From assembly GCF_003265705.1 (NCBI RefSeq), contig NW_020312775.1, forward strand, positions 8,931,055-8,995,054: 64,000 nucleotides of DNA, written 5' to 3'. This document shows, piece by piece, positions 1 to 11,128 of this stretch (positions within the stretch are counted from its first letter, which is position 1; each line of letters opens with the position of its first letter). Below the pieces are notes generated by a model. That model saw only the letters and a list, made by a program, of their open reading frames with translations, did not search any database and had not been told where the DNA came from. Origin of the DNA: Callorhinus ursinus (lineage: Eukaryota; Chordata; Mammalia; Carnivora; Otariidae). A program made the translations under genes and the position numbers.

Positions 1-887
1 AGGAGCACTTAAATGTATAAATCTATTAATACCAAACATAAAGAACCTCATTGATAATAATATATTAATAGTAGGGGATTTTAATATCCCACTTACAGCA
101 ATGGACAGATCATCTAAGCAGAAAATCAATAAGGAAAGAGGGCTCTGAATTCCACACTGGACCAGATGGACTTCACAGATATATTCAGAATATTTCATCC
201 TAAAGCACAAGAATACACATTCTTTTTGAGTGCACAAGGAACATTCTCCAGAATAAATCATACATTGGGTCACAGATCAGCCCTCAACAAGTACAAAAAG
301 ATTGAGATCATACCTTCCATATTTTCAGACCACAACGCTATGAAGCTTGAAGTCATCCACAAAAAACAATTTGGAAAAACCAAAATACATGGAAATTAAA
401 GAAAATCCTATAAAAAATGAATGGGTCAACCAGGAAATTAAAGAAGTATTAAAATAAAAAAACATGAAAGCAAATGAAGATGAAAACATGACACTCCAAA
501 ACCTTTGGGATACAGAAAAGGAAAGAGGGAAGATTATAGCCACACAGGCCTACCTCATGAAGCAAGAAAAGTTTCAAATACCCAACCTAACCCTACACCT
601 AAAGGAGCTAGGACAGAGACAACAAATAAAGCATAAAACTAGCAGATTAGAGCAGTAATAAAAGACATAGAAACAAACAAAAGCAGTAGAACAATTCAAT
701 GAAACTAAGACCTGGTTCATTGAAAGAATTAATAAAGTTGATAAACCCCTAGCCACACTTATCAAAAAGAAAAGGAAAAGGATCTAAATAAATAAAATTA
801 GGAATGAAAGAGGAACGATAGATCACAACCAACACCACAGAAATGCAAATATTCTTATAAAAGAATATTATGAAACTTTATTCCAAG

Positions 888-1086
888 GATGCCTGGATGG
901 TTCAGTTGGTTAAATGTCTGCCTTTGGATCAAGTCATGATCCCAGCGTCCTGGGATCAAGTCCTACATTGGGCTCCTTGCTTAGCGGGAAGCCTGCTTCT
1001 CCCTCTGTCTGCTGCTGCCCCTGCTTGTGTGCATGCTCTCTCTTTCTCTCTCTCTTTCTGATAAAAAATTAAATATTTAAAAAAAT
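888..1086 (+). mobile_element. Can-SINE, sense
   Basis: tRNA-derived head (GCCTGGATGGTTCAGTTGG), CT-rich tract and A-rich tail ending near 1086. It lies inside L1 copy A. The flanking duplication is weak (AAACTTTATTCCA before, AAAAATTATGCCA after). The head has several substitutions, which suggests an older copy. Confidence 0.85.
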
Positions 1087-1724
1087 TATGCCATCAAAAT
1101 GGGCAATCTAGGAGAAATGGACAAATTCCTAGAAACATAAATTACCAAAACTGAAACAGGAAGAAAAAGAAAATTTGAAAGAACCCATAGCCAGAAACAT
1201 AATTGAATCAGTAATCAAAATCTCCCAACAAACAAAAGTTGAGATTCAGATGGCTTCCCCAGGGGGATTTCTATCAGGCATTTAAGTAAGTCTTAATACC
1301 TAATCTTCCTAAGGTGTTCCAAAAAATAGAAATGGAAGGAAAACTTCCAAACTCTTTCTGTGAGGCAGCATCACGTTTCTTCTAAAACCATACAAAGATG
1401 TCACCAAAATGGAGAATTATAGGCCAATATTCCTGATGAACTGGACACAAAAATTCTCAGCAAGATACTAGCAAATTGTTTTTCAATTCTATTGAATTGA
1501 ACTCTATTGAATTCAACAATATATAAAAAGAATTATTCACCTCAATCAAGTGGGATTTATTCCTGGGTTAGGGCTGGTCAATATTCCAAATCAATCGACA
1601 TGATACACCACATTAATAAAAGAAATAATAAGAACCATATGATCCTATCAATAGATGCAGGAAAAGCATTTGACAAAATAGCATCCATTCTTGTTAAATA
1701 CCCTCAACAAAATAAGGATAGTGG

Positions 1725-1926
1725 GGGCTGCCTGGGTGGCTCAGTCATTAAGCATCTGCCTTCAGCTCAGGTCATGATCCCAGGGTCCTGGGATCGAGTT
1801 CCACATCGGGCTCTCTGCTCAGTGGGAAGCCTGCTTCTCCCTCTCCCACTCCCCTGCTTGTGTTCCTGCTCTCACTGTCTCTCTTTGTCAAATAAATAAA
1901 TAAAATATTTAAAAAAAATTAAAAAA
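1725..1926 (+). mobile_element. Can-SINE, sense, 15-bp target duplication
   Basis: Head CTGCCTGGGTGGCTCAG, CT-rich middle and AAATAAATAAATAAAAT tail. The target-site duplication AAATAAGGATAGTGG is perfect (1710-1724 and 1927-1941). Removing the insert restores the surrounding L1 ORF2 reading. Confidence 0.95.
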
Positions 1927-2568
1927 AAATAAGGATAGTGGAAACATACCTGAACATCATAAAGGCTATATACGAAAGACCCACAGCTAATTTCACCCTC
2001 AATGGGGAAAAACTGAGAGCTTTTCCTCTACAGTCAGAGGCATCCACTCTCACCATTACTATTTAACATAGTACTGAAAGTCTTAGCCTCAGCAATCAGA
2101 CAGCAAAAAGAAATAAAAGGCATTCAAATCTGCAAGGAAGAAGTCAAACTTTCACTATTTGCACAGGGCATGATATTTTATGCAGAAAACCCAAAAGATT
2201 CCACTAAAAATTGCTAGAACTAGTACATGAATTCAGCAGAATCATAAGATATAAAATCAACATACAGAAATCTGTTGCATTTCTATATACCAATAATGAA
2301 ACAGTAGAAAGAGAAAACAAAGAATCAATTCCATTTACAATTGCACCAAAAAAATAAGATGCCTAGGAATAAACCTGACTAAAGAGGTAAAAGATCTATA
2401 CTTTGAAAACTATAGAACACTTGTGAAAGAAATTGAAGATGACACAAAGAAATGAAAAAAAAATTATTCCATGCTCATGGATTAGAAGAACAAATATTGT
2501 TAAAATGTTTATATTACCCAAAGCATTCTACACATTAATGCAATCCTTATCAAAATATCACCAGCATT

Positions 2569-2768
2569 GTTTTTAAAGATTTTATTTATTTATTTATTTG
2601 ACAGAGAGAGACACAACAAGAGAGGCAACACAAGCAGGGGGAGTTGGAGAGGGAGAAGCAAGCTCCCAGCTGAGCAGGGAGCCTGATGTGGGCCTTGATC
2701 CCAGGACCCTGGGGTCATGACCTGAGCCGAAGGCAGACGCTTAACGACTGAGCCACCCAGGCGCCCAC
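2569..2768 (-). mobile_element. Can-SINE, antisense
   Basis: Reads as the reverse complement: AAAGATTTTATTTATTTATT, then a purine-rich stretch, then GAGCCACCCAGGCGCCC. The duplication CACCAGCATT flanks it (2559-2568 and 2769-2778). Inserted into L1 copy A. Confidence 0.95.
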
Positions 2769-3324
2769 CACCAGCATTTTTGACAGAGCTAGAACAAACA
2801 ATCCTAAAATTTGTATGGAAACATAATAGGTCCTGACTATCCAAAGCAGTCTTGGAAAATAAAAGCAAAGCTGGAGGCATCACAATTCCAGACTTCAGGT
2901 TATATTACAAAGCTTTAGTCATTAAGAAAGTATGGTACTGGCACAAAAACAGACACATGTATCGGTGGAACAGAATAGAAAACCCAGAAATGAACCCACA
3001 TCTGTATGGTCAACTAATCTGGGACAAAGCAGGAAAGAATATCCAATGGAAAAAAAAGACAGTCTCTTCAACAAATGGTGCTGGGAAAACTGGACAGCAA
3101 CATGTAGAAGAATGAAACTGGACCACTTTATTGCACCATACATGAAACTGATTGCAAAATGGTTGAAAGACCTAAATGTGAGACAAGAAACCTTCAAAAT
3201 TATAGAGGAGAACAGAGGGAGCAATCTCTTTGACATAGGTCATAGCAAATTTTAGTAACATGTCTTTGGCGGCAAAGGAACCAAAAGCAAAAATGAACTA
3301 TTGGGACTTCATCAACCTAAACAC

Positions 3325-3679
3325 TGTTTTTTAAAAAAGACAATAGTCCCCAAAAATAGGGCCAAAATGGAGTTGCATATGCTATGTACCACACCACTAA
3401 ACCAAAATGTATTTACAATTTGGCCTCCCCCAGAAATAAAATCTGAAAACAGTCAACCAGGTATTGATGGTTAATAGTAGTTAGGTAATCTGCATTATAG
3501 AACCCTTTCATTACCTAAAGGATGCTAATGTTGCAATTCCCAACCTGCTTTCTTTGTGCAATGTAACTTCTTTGTTCCTGTTCCCCTGTGCCTATAAAAT
3601 AGTTTCATTCAGCTTTTTTTGAGCTTCTTCCAATTTGCTGGATTAAATGTAGCCTAATTCCAATAGAATTTTTTTCTCA
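3325..3679 (+). mobile_element. Probable solo LTR (gammaretrovirus-like, ERV1 class)
   Basis: About 350 bp that are neither L1 nor SINE but have LTR-like order. A TATA-type box (CTATAAAATAG, near 3592) lies after a CCTGTTCCCCTGTG stretch, then a possible polyadenylation signal (ATTAAA, near 3642) and a T-rich end. No retroviral coding sequence is adjacent, so a solo LTR left by recombination is the simplest reading. The boundaries are approximate, no target duplication was found, and the family assignment is tentative. Strand is assigned from the TATA-to-polyA order. Confidence 0.5.
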
Positions 3680-3689
3680 AGTAAAATCT

Positions 3690-3818
3690 TAAATTTTTAA
3701 TATGACTCCTTTTACCTCCTTTTTAGAAATAAACTCTACTCCCAATGTGGGGCTTGAAGTCACAGCCCAGGAATCAGGAGTCACATACTCTAGCAACTGA
3801 GCCAGCCAGACACCCCAA
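3690..3818 (-). mobile_element. Old, truncated Can-SINE, antisense
   Basis: TGTGGGGCTTGAAGTCACAG followed by ACTGAGCCAGCCAGACACCCC matches the reverse complement of a diverged Can-SINE head. The CT tract is absent. It abuts the end of the probable LTR. Confidence 0.65.
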
Positions 3819-4559
3819 GCTCATTTTATCTTTAACAACACCTACAATTACATATGACATTTTTTGTCTAGTCACAATTATAAGCAACCACAGATTTATA
3901 GCATACTATTACCCATTGAGTAATGGGTATTAATAAAAAATAAAAAAAAAATCCAGTGATATTTTTCCTTATATTAAAAATTTATATTTTTATCAATGGG
4001 TAGAAAATATATAATTGTGTGTAGGAGAAGAAAGATAATTTTCTCTTTACCCTTCTGAGTTCTTGGCTGAGACCCCCTGTAGTAAAAGAGGGACTAAGAC
4101 GAGAAAAACAAAACAAACAAAAAAATACTGTATTAGCATATCTGAGTATACTTGGGAGATACCCAAAGAAAATGAGTAAAACCCCTGAAATTGTCCAAGC
4201 TATTGGCTTAAATATCATCTTCAGATAAAGACATGAGAAAGATGTGTGTGGAGAGAAATTTAAGAGAAGGTAAGAGGAGGAAATATTTGGTAAACAAGGT
4301 TACCCTGCACTGCAGATAAGTCTCTCAGGTGAAAACGTTATCTGTGGTAATAGTTTTCTTCCTGTTATAGGTCCCCTTTCTAATGTAAAGGCTCTTTTTA
4401 AAATGTAGATTACCCTTATGAAATGATAACTTCTGTGTTTTCAGAGTTTCTTCTATATCTGCAGTTTCTCTACATAATCTGCTTAAAATAATTCTTATAC
4501 CAAAAAGCATATTTTGCCATTCTTCATATAAAAGGGGGGTGGACAGGCAAAAAGCAGGT
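3819..4559. other. Unassigned AT-rich sequence
   Basis: About 740 bp with no recognisable repeat and no convincing coding signal. Open frames here reach only 79 codons and show no family resemblance. Confidence 0.6.
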
Positions 4560-5574
4560 AACATACCATTTTTACTAGCCGAGGAGCAAATTAAAGACCT
4601 AGAAAATAGAGTAATGGGTAGTAATCAAGTGGAACAAAAGAGAGAAAAATATATAAAATGAGAATAGATTTAGGAAACTCAGCAACTCCATCAAACATAA
4701 TAACATTCATATTATAGGAGTCCTATGAGATGAAGAGAGGGAAAAGGGGACAGAAAAATTATTTAAAGAAGAATAGCTGAAAACTTCCCTAATCTGGGAA
4801 AGGAAACAAATATCCAGATCCAGGAGGAACAAAGAACTTCCATCAAAATCAACAAAAGCAGACCCACACTAAGACATATTGTGATTAAATTCGCAAAATG
4901 TAGTAATAAAGAAAAAAATCAAAGCAGCAAGACCAAAGAAAACAGTAACTGACAAGGGAAAACCCATAAGACTAGCAAGAAATTTTTCAGTAAAATCACT
5001 GCAAGCCAGAAGGGAGTGGTAAGATATATTCAAAGTGCTGAATGGGAAAAATCTGCATGCCAGAAAATTCTATCCAGCAAGGCTACCATTCGGAATAGAA
5101 TAGAAGGAGAGAGAGTTTCTCAGACAAACAAAGACTATAGGAGCTCATGAATACTAAAACAGCCCTGAAAGAAATATTAAAGGGGACTCTTTCAGTGGAA
5201 AGGACAAACCATAATTGAGAGTATAAAGGTAGGAAACACAAAAGCAGTCAAATGAATATTTCTATAAATAATCAGTCCAGGAACTCAAAGAATTAAAGGA
5301 CTTAAAATATAACAACATATACCTAAAACATGGGAGGAGAGGAATAAAGAATGGGTTCAAACTTAAACAAACATTCAAAATAATATAGACTGTTTTTGCA
5401 GAAGAGATTATTTACAAATTTAATAGTAATGATATATCAAAAATAACTAATAAATATTCAAATAGAGAAAGAAATCAAATATATCATTAAAGAAAATCAA
5501 CAATATATGAAAGGGAAAAAGACAAGAAAGGATCAGATAAAATCTTCAGAAATAATGACAAAACAAATAATAAA

Positions 5575-5877
5575 ATGAAAATAAATACATATCTATCAAT
5601 AATTACTTTGATTATAAATGGACTAAATGCTCCAATCAAAATACATAGGGTGATACAGTGGGAAAAAAAATACCCATCTATATTCTGCCTACAAGAGACT
5701 CATTTTAGGCCTACAGACACCTGTGTATCACAAGTGAGGGGATGGAGAAACATCTACTATGCAAATGGATGTCAAAAGAAAGCCAGAGGAGCAATAAATA
5801 TACTGGACAAAATAGAATTTAAAACAAAACTAATAAGTGACAAAGTAATAAAAGGGATAATCCAACAAAAAATATAA
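5575..5877 (+). pseudogene. L1 ORF2 N-terminal (endonuclease) relic
   Basis: A 100-codon open stretch starting at the normal ORF2 methionine position. It covers the first strands of the apurinic-endonuclease-like domain, including the N-G-LN-PIK and CLQETHF motifs; the glutamate of QETH is catalytic in the family. It stops after residue 100, well short of the roughly 1,275 residues of a complete ORF2, and the following sequence is frame-shifted. No product is expected. Confidence 0.85.
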
Positions 5878-6608
5878 TTGTAAAAATTTATAGACCCAAT
5901 GTAATAGCACCCAAATAAATAAAGTAGTTCATTACAAACATAAAAGAACCCACTGGTAATAATGCAAAAATAGTAGAGGACTTTAACACCCCACTTATAT
6001 CAATGGACAGATCGTCTAAGTAGAAAATCAACAAAGAAAAAATGACACACTGGACTAGATGTATTTAACAGATATATTCAGAACATTACAGCCTAAAACA
6101 ACAGAGTACACATTCTTTTAAAGGGCACATGGGAATTCTCCAAAATAGATTACATACCAGACCACAAAATGAACCTAAACAAATTCAAAAGATTGAAGTC
6201 ATACCATGCATCTTTTCTTACCACAGTGCTATGAAACTAGAACTCAATCATGAGAAAATTTCTGGAAAGACCACAAGTACATGGAAGTTAAATAACATGC
6301 CACTAAACTAAGAATGGGTCAAACAGAAAACCAAGGAAGAAATAAAAAAGTACATGGAAACAAATGAATATGAAAACACAGCAGTTCAAACCCTCTGGGA
6401 TACTGCAAAAGCAGTTCTAAGAAGGAAGGTCATAACAATACAGGTCTACATCAAGAAGCAAGAAGATCTGAAATTACACCTAAAGAAACAAGAAAAAGAA
6501 AAACAAAAAAATCAAAACCAGCATAATGAATAAAATAATAAGCATTAGAGCAGAAATAAAAGATATAGAAACTAAAAGATAAAAAAATTGAAAATGAAAA
6601 TAAATAAA

Positions 6609-6900
6609 TGTTCATAGCAGCAATGTCTGCAATAGCCAAACTGTGGAAAGAGCCGAGATGCCCTTCAACAGATGAATGGATAAAGAAGATGTGGTTCATA
6701 TATACAATGGAATATGACTCAGCCATCAAAAAGGATGAATACCCAACTTTTACATCAACATGGATGGGACTGGAGAAGATTATGCTAAGTGAAATAAGTC
6801 AAGCAGAGAAAGGCAATTATCATAAGGTTTCACTTATTTGTGGAACATAAGGAATAGCAGGGAGGACATTAGGAGAAGAAAGGGAAAAATGAAGGGGGGA
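6609..6900 (+). mobile_element. Nested 5'-truncated L1 3' end
   Basis: Encodes the ORF2 C-terminal stretch [20 protein letters not shown], then MEYDSAIKKDE, EISQAEKGNY and the start of the 3' UTR, ending in an A-rich run near 6900. It interrupts copy B: the host text resumes at about 6918 with the AGGAGCTGGTTCTTTGAA stretch. AAAATAAATAAA on the left and AAATAAAATAAATAAAA on the right are a plausible target duplication merged with the tail. Confidence 0.85.
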
Positions 6901-7734
6901 AATAAAATAAATAAAACAGATCTAAGAAACCAGGAGCTGGTTCTTTGAAAAAAATCAACAAAATTGATAAATCTTTACCCAGACTTATCAAGAAAAAAAC
7001 AGAACATATTCAAATAAATAAAATCAGAACCAAGAGAGGAGAAATAATAACCAACAACACAGAAATACAATCATAAGAGAATATTATGAAAAACTATACA
7101 TCAACAAATTGGATAACCTAGAAGAAATGCATAAATTCTTAAAAATTTATAAACCCTGGAAAAGGAGGTGTAGAGGGAACATATCTCAACATAATAAATG
7201 CCATATATGAAAAACCCACAGATAACATCATCCTTAATGGGCAAAACCTGAGAGCTTTTCCCCAAAACTCAGGAACAAGACAGAGATGCACACTCTCACC
7301 ACTTTTATTCCATGTAGTACTAGCAGTCCTAGCCACAGTAATCAGAGAACACAAGAAATGAAAAGTATCCAATTGATAAGGAGGAAGCAAAACTTTATTT
7401 GCAGATGACATGATACTTTATATAGGAAAACTGAAAAAATCTTTACAATCATAACTTTAAATTATTTTTCAGGCATAGTGTTTATCGCCCTTTCATTTAG
7501 TCATTTTCTGAGCTTTTGTGTTGTTGAGGTTTTTTTAGCACAATCCTCTGTCTCCCCATTTTGCTTGATTCTCTGTGCTTGTTTCTACAGATTAGATCTA
7601 ACAGCTTCTTGTCCTAAACTCGAAGGTCTAGTCTTGTGTATATCTGCCCCCTTTGAAGAATGATTATGCTTGGTGACTTTTGCTGGCTGGGTGGAGCTGT
7701 GGTTGGTTTGGGATAGATGTTCCATGGTTCTCCA

Positions 7735-8670
7735 TGCAGTGGGCACCCTGGCAGAGTGGCTGGTGCGTGTGGGCTGGGTGGTCCGAGGGCTTTCTGCATA
7801 GCAGACATCCTTGCCGGACAGCTAAAGCTAAAATGGGTATCCTGGGTTTCTATGCACTGAGGGCACCCTAACAGGATAACTGAAGCTGAAATGGATGAAA
7901 ACAGGTGTGTCATAGGGCCGTCTGTACAGGGGTGCCCTGGTTGGGTGGATGGAGCTGAGGCAGTGTGTGTGCTGGGAGATTCCTGAGTTCTCTGCACAAA
8001 GGGTGCCCTAACAGCTAGGGCTAGCTGAAACTAAAATGTGTGCAAGCCTGGGGGGAATACCCAGGACTTTATGCACAGAGGGCACTTGTCACAATAGCTG
8101 AACTTAAAGTGGATGTAAACCAGAGTGTTCCAGGACTCTCCACCCAAAGTGTATCTCGAAGGGGTGGCTAGAGCTGAGGTCAGGTAAAGGCTAGGGGATA
8201 TTGGAGCACTCTTCACAGGGCCACACTGGCAGAAGAGCTAAAGTTAAATTAGGCAAGGGCTGGTGTGATCCCTGGGCTCTTCTCCAAATATGCAAAATTT
8301 GCCCTGGCAGGACAGCTGAAGCTGAATTCAGTGCAAGGCAGGGTCTCAGGGTGCTCAGCCTAGGGGTGCCTTGATGAGGTGGTGGGAATTGATGCAGGCA
8401 TGGTTTGGTGGTTCCTGGGGCTCTCCAGACAAGCAGCACCCTGGCAGGCTGGCTGGATCTGAAGCAGATATCAGCTGGGAGCTTCTGGAATACTCTGCAC
8501 CACGGGTGCCCTAGCAAGCTGTCTGAAGCCAAAGTGGTGTGGGCCTGGAGTATTCCTGGGTTCTTTGCACCTGTATCACCTTGGCACAAAGCCTGGAGCT
8601 GTAGTGAATGCTAAGCAGGGGCATCCCAGTGTGCACTGCCCTTTGGCTCCCTTAGCAAGATGACTGGGGC
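7735..8670 (-). repeat. ~70-bp tandem array with ~215-bp higher-order period
   Basis: About fourteen diverged units, each containing a variant of GCCCTGGCAGGACAGCTGAAG. Unit starts lie near 7746, 7805, 7861, 7928, 8001, 8083, 8149, 8219, 8299, 8365, 8430, 8505, 8574 and 8640. Two unit types alternate: type A has AGCTGAAGCTGAAATGG, type B has GGTGGCTGGAGCTGAGG-like text. Type B recurs near 7746, 7928, 8149, 8365 and 8574, giving a three-unit period of about 180-220 bp. It sits inside an antisense L1 5' UTR, where tandem promoter monomers are known in other L1 families. Confidence 0.7.
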
Positions 8671-9580
8671 TGGTGTGGGCTAGGGGCCAGGGGCTCACTG
8701 AAGCAGCAGGCTGGTTTGGGCACTGGGACTGTGTACTGGTCTGTACTTTCAAGGCTGAGGGGAGGCATAGACTATGTTTGTCAGCCCTTTCCACCCAGAG
8801 GGAATTCCAGCATCTTTCTTGCCATTGATAGAGTTCTAGGTCTGGGATTTTTATATACTATTTATTCTTTTAAACCATGGCATTTTATTTCTCTGCCCCA
8901 GGGCATCTGGTACTTGTGTGGGCTAGGAGATCCTGTGCTTGCTGAGGTGGCAGATCAACTAAACTCTGCTCTTATTCATGCTATTAAGGTGGAGGTGGAG
9001 CTTAAATTGTGTACTTCAGCCTCTCCCACCCAGTGAGAGTTCTAACAGTTCCCTTACCATTTGGCAAAATTCTAGGGCTGGCTCTTTTATATGTTGGTTG
9101 CTCTTTTAAACTTTGGCCTTTATTTTTAAGATTTTTATTTATTTATTTGAGAGAGAGAGAATGAGAGATAGAGAGCACGAGAGGGTCAGAGTGAGAAGCA
9201 GACTCCCTGCTGAGCAGGGAGCCCAATGTGGGACTCGATTCCGGGACTCCAGGATCATGATCTGAGCCAAAGGCAGTCGCTTAAGCAACTGAGCCACCCA
9301 GGCGCCCCTGGCCTTTTTTTTTTTTTCTGTCCTCGAGCATGTGACTGGAGCTGGTGTGGGCTAGGGAACCCAGGGCTCACTGAAGTTGCAGTGGTTGGTT
9401 GGTTATGGCACCCAGATCCTGCTACAGTCTATGCTTTCAAGATGGAGGGAGAGCATAAACTCTGTTGCTCTCTAGTCCTGATCTAGAGAGATTTCCCACA
9501 ACTCCTCTGCCATTTGGGGAGTTCTAGATCTGGTTCTATGCTAGTTGCTCTCTTAACCCATGCCTTGCTCTGTGTGTGTC
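8660..9580 (-). repeat. Three copies of a ~240-bp unit
   Basis: Three diverged copies start with GTGTGGGCTAGG (near 8674, 8917 and 9354). Each runs through a GCTCACTGAAG or CTTGCTGAGG stretch, a CATTTGG or CATTGAT plus TTCTAG stretch, and ends with a TATAxTA-TTGCTCTTTTAAAC-like segment (ends near 8880, 9118 and 9568). A Can-SINE at 9121-9308 separates copies two and three. Confidence 0.7.
9121..9308 (-). mobile_element. Can-SINE, antisense
   Basis: AAGATTTTTATTTATTTATT, GA-rich tract, then GAGCCACCCAGGCGCCCC. Short duplication TGGCCTT at 9114-9120 and 9309-9315. Confidence 0.94.
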
Positions 9581-9860
9581 CAAGGACAGAGGAAACTTCC
9601 CATTCCCTCAGTACTATCCCTTCCCACTATAAGGCACATTGAATAAGGGGGGGTTCCTTTAGTTACTGTGTCTCTGTCTCTCTTGCTGTTCTCTTATGCT
9701 GTTTTCTCTATCTATTATTGTGCAGAAGCTGTTTATTGGCCTTCAGTTCTTTAGGAGGAATTGCTCTATACACAGGTGTCGTCTTGTGTGTTCCATGGGA
9801 CAGGTGAGTTTGGGGTCTTCCTACATTTGTATCGTAGACCAGAATTCTCAATAAATTATT

Positions 9861-10050
9861 ATTTTTTTAAAGATTTTATTTATTTATTTGAGAGAGAGAG
9901 AATGAGAGATAGCGTGAGAGGGAAGAGGGTCAGAGGGAGAAGCAGACTCCCTGCTGAGCAGGGAGCCCAATGTGGGACTCGATCCTGGGACTCCAGGATC
10001 ATGACCTGAGCCGAAGGCAGTCGCTTAACCAACTGAGCCACCCAGGTGCC
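9861..10050 (-). mobile_element. Can-SINE, antisense, 14-bp target duplication
   Basis: Reverse complement of the SINE (AAAGATTTTATTTATTTATT to CCACCCAGGTGCCC). CTCAATAAATTATT flanks it at 9847-9860 and 10051-10064. It lies just outside the inferred 5' end of the antisense L1. Confidence 0.95.
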
Positions 10051-10066
10051 CTCAATAAATTATTTT

Positions 10067-10921
10067 TGAATGAATGAATGATTTTGAATGTTAAGCAGAG
10101 AGCTATGCTTATAGTAATAATCAATATTAACATTTTTTCTATATTTTCTATAAAATATGAAATAGGCTTCCCCCTGAACTAAACATAGAATAAGGGACTT
10201 AAGGATAAATGTAAAAATGTAAAATAACTGCTCTGTAAAGTTTCCTCAGGAGTCAATAAATGATAACAGAATCAATCAGCATAAAACAAAGGCTATAGGC
10301 AGATTCCTGATTATTCCTCCAAAATTATATTGTTGAGGTAACTGGGGATACAGGTTATAGTCAAAGTTGAAAAATCTAAAGGGTTAAAGAAGTCAGAAAT
10401 AAAAACAAACATTATCCAGAGAATAGATTTAGAACACCATCTTGCTTATCAACCTATTGAAAATATGTTTATTGGTGACATAGCCAATGTTAGGCATGGG
10501 TATCTCCAAGTACTCTTCCTACTCCTGTAACCCAACAACTTCAATTTTGAAAGATTTTACTTCTAGGAAATTGAAATGGAAAGTTTACATAGTCCAAAAT
10601 CAATGGAGGATTTACTTGTGTTTATTTTGGGAATTCTATGAACTCTCATAAATAAGGTCCCAAAGTAGTTGGTGGATTATTGCAATTGAAGAATTTTTTT
10701 GCTTATAGTGTTTCATGTGTGTGAAAGAAAAAGAAAAAAATATATATAGGCATTTTGCCGTTGCATGGATTCTGTATATCATCCCCCCTCAACAGCCTTT
10801 CCAATTAATTCTCAGGTCTTTTTTTTAAATAATTAAAATTAGTTAAATTGTCATTTTAACGTATTTATGGAAAAGAGTTTGGAAGAAAACACGTAGGAAT
10901 CAGTATCTTAATTATGTAAAG
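10067..10921. other. Single-copy AT-rich stretch
   Basis: No repeat family or coding region recognised. Short A/T runs only. Confidence 0.6.
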
Positions 10922-10935
10922 ATTTTTTTTTCCAG

Positions 10936-11128
10936 GGGCGCCTGGGTGGCTCAGTCATTAAGTGTCTGCCTTCGGCTCAGGTCATGATCCCAGGGTCCTG
11001 GGATCAAGTCCCACATCCAGCTCCCTGCTCCGTGGGAGGCCTGCTTCTCCTTCTACCACTCCCCCTGATTGTGTTCCTTTGCTTGCTCTGTCTCTCTCTG
11101 TCAAATAAATAAATAAAATATTTAAAAA
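10936..11128 (+). mobile_element. Can-SINE, sense
   Basis: GGCGCCTGGGTGGCTCAG head, CCAGGGTCCTGGGATC B-box region and AAATAAATAAATAAAATA tail. ATTTTTTTTTCCAG on the left matches ATATTTTTCCAG on the right. It faces the antisense SINE at 11302-11510, 173 bp away. Confidence 0.95.

Larger units (their letters stand above)
1..3324 (+). mobile_element. L1 copy A: ORF2 endonuclease to C-terminal region, degenerate
   Basis: A sense LINE-1 whose 5' part lies outside the window. Around 60-140 it encodes the endonuclease signature IVGDF-N followed by MDRSSKQKIN. At 166-399 it gives MDFTDIFRIFHP, at 2150-2200 the reverse-transcriptase region, and at 2852-3255 the stretch around [16 protein letters not shown] and NKWCWENW. 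The frame is broken many times by stops and indels, so no protein is made. ORF2 normally supplies the nicking endonuclease and reverse transcriptase for retrotransposition. Three Can-SINEs interrupt it (888-1086, 1725-1926, 2569-2768). It stops near codons for 'NYWDFI', before the ORF2 C-terminus, where a probable LTR begins, so its 3' end is missing. Confidence 0.92.
4560..7445 (+). mobile_element. L1 copy B: ORF1 to reverse-transcriptase region, old and broken
   Basis: An old sense L1. From 4590 it resembles the ORF1 coiled-coil and RNA-binding region (a run encoding ENRVMGSNQVEQ-like residues). From 4780 to 5240 come the ORF1 C-terminus and inter-ORF spacer. ORF2 begins at 5575 with KINTYLSIITL-INGLNAPIK and contains the LQETHFRPTDT motif of the endonuclease. 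Reverse-transcriptase sequence continues from 6905. Stops and indels are frequent. A jump near 7145-7165 joins the end of the finger region to a later segment, so part of the palm is deleted. It ends near 7445, just after the codons that normally spell the FADD catalytic motif. A second L1 tail is nested at 6609-6900. Confidence 0.88.
7446..9850 (-). mobile_element. Antisense L1 5' UTR (old family) with tandem repeats
   Basis: About 2.4 kb, GC-richer than its surroundings. Near 9745-9845 the text (CTTTAGGAGGAATTGCTCTA, then GGTGAGTTTGGGGTCTTCCT) resembles the reverse complement of the extreme 5' end of mammalian L1M-type elements. That places the 5' terminus at about 9850 and the promoter on the minus strand. 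The left part contains a tandem array (7680-8670) and three copies of a ~240-bp unit (8660-9580). Two SINEs lie in or at its edge. It meets sense L1 copy B at about 7446, a junction that implies inversion or the collision of two elements. The family is inferred from the 5' end only. Confidence 0.65.

Noticed and set aside
7614..8614. Open frames of 127-132 codons on the minus strand and a 69-codon frame on the plus strand
   Set aside because: They lie in the diverged tandem array of an L1 5' UTR; GC-rich repeats stay open by chance, and the proline/serine-rich translations have no family resemblance.
7735..8670. Regularly spaced short repeats as a possible CRISPR-like array
   Set aside because: Units are diverged and contiguous with no unique spacers, in a vertebrate genome and inside an L1 5' UTR.
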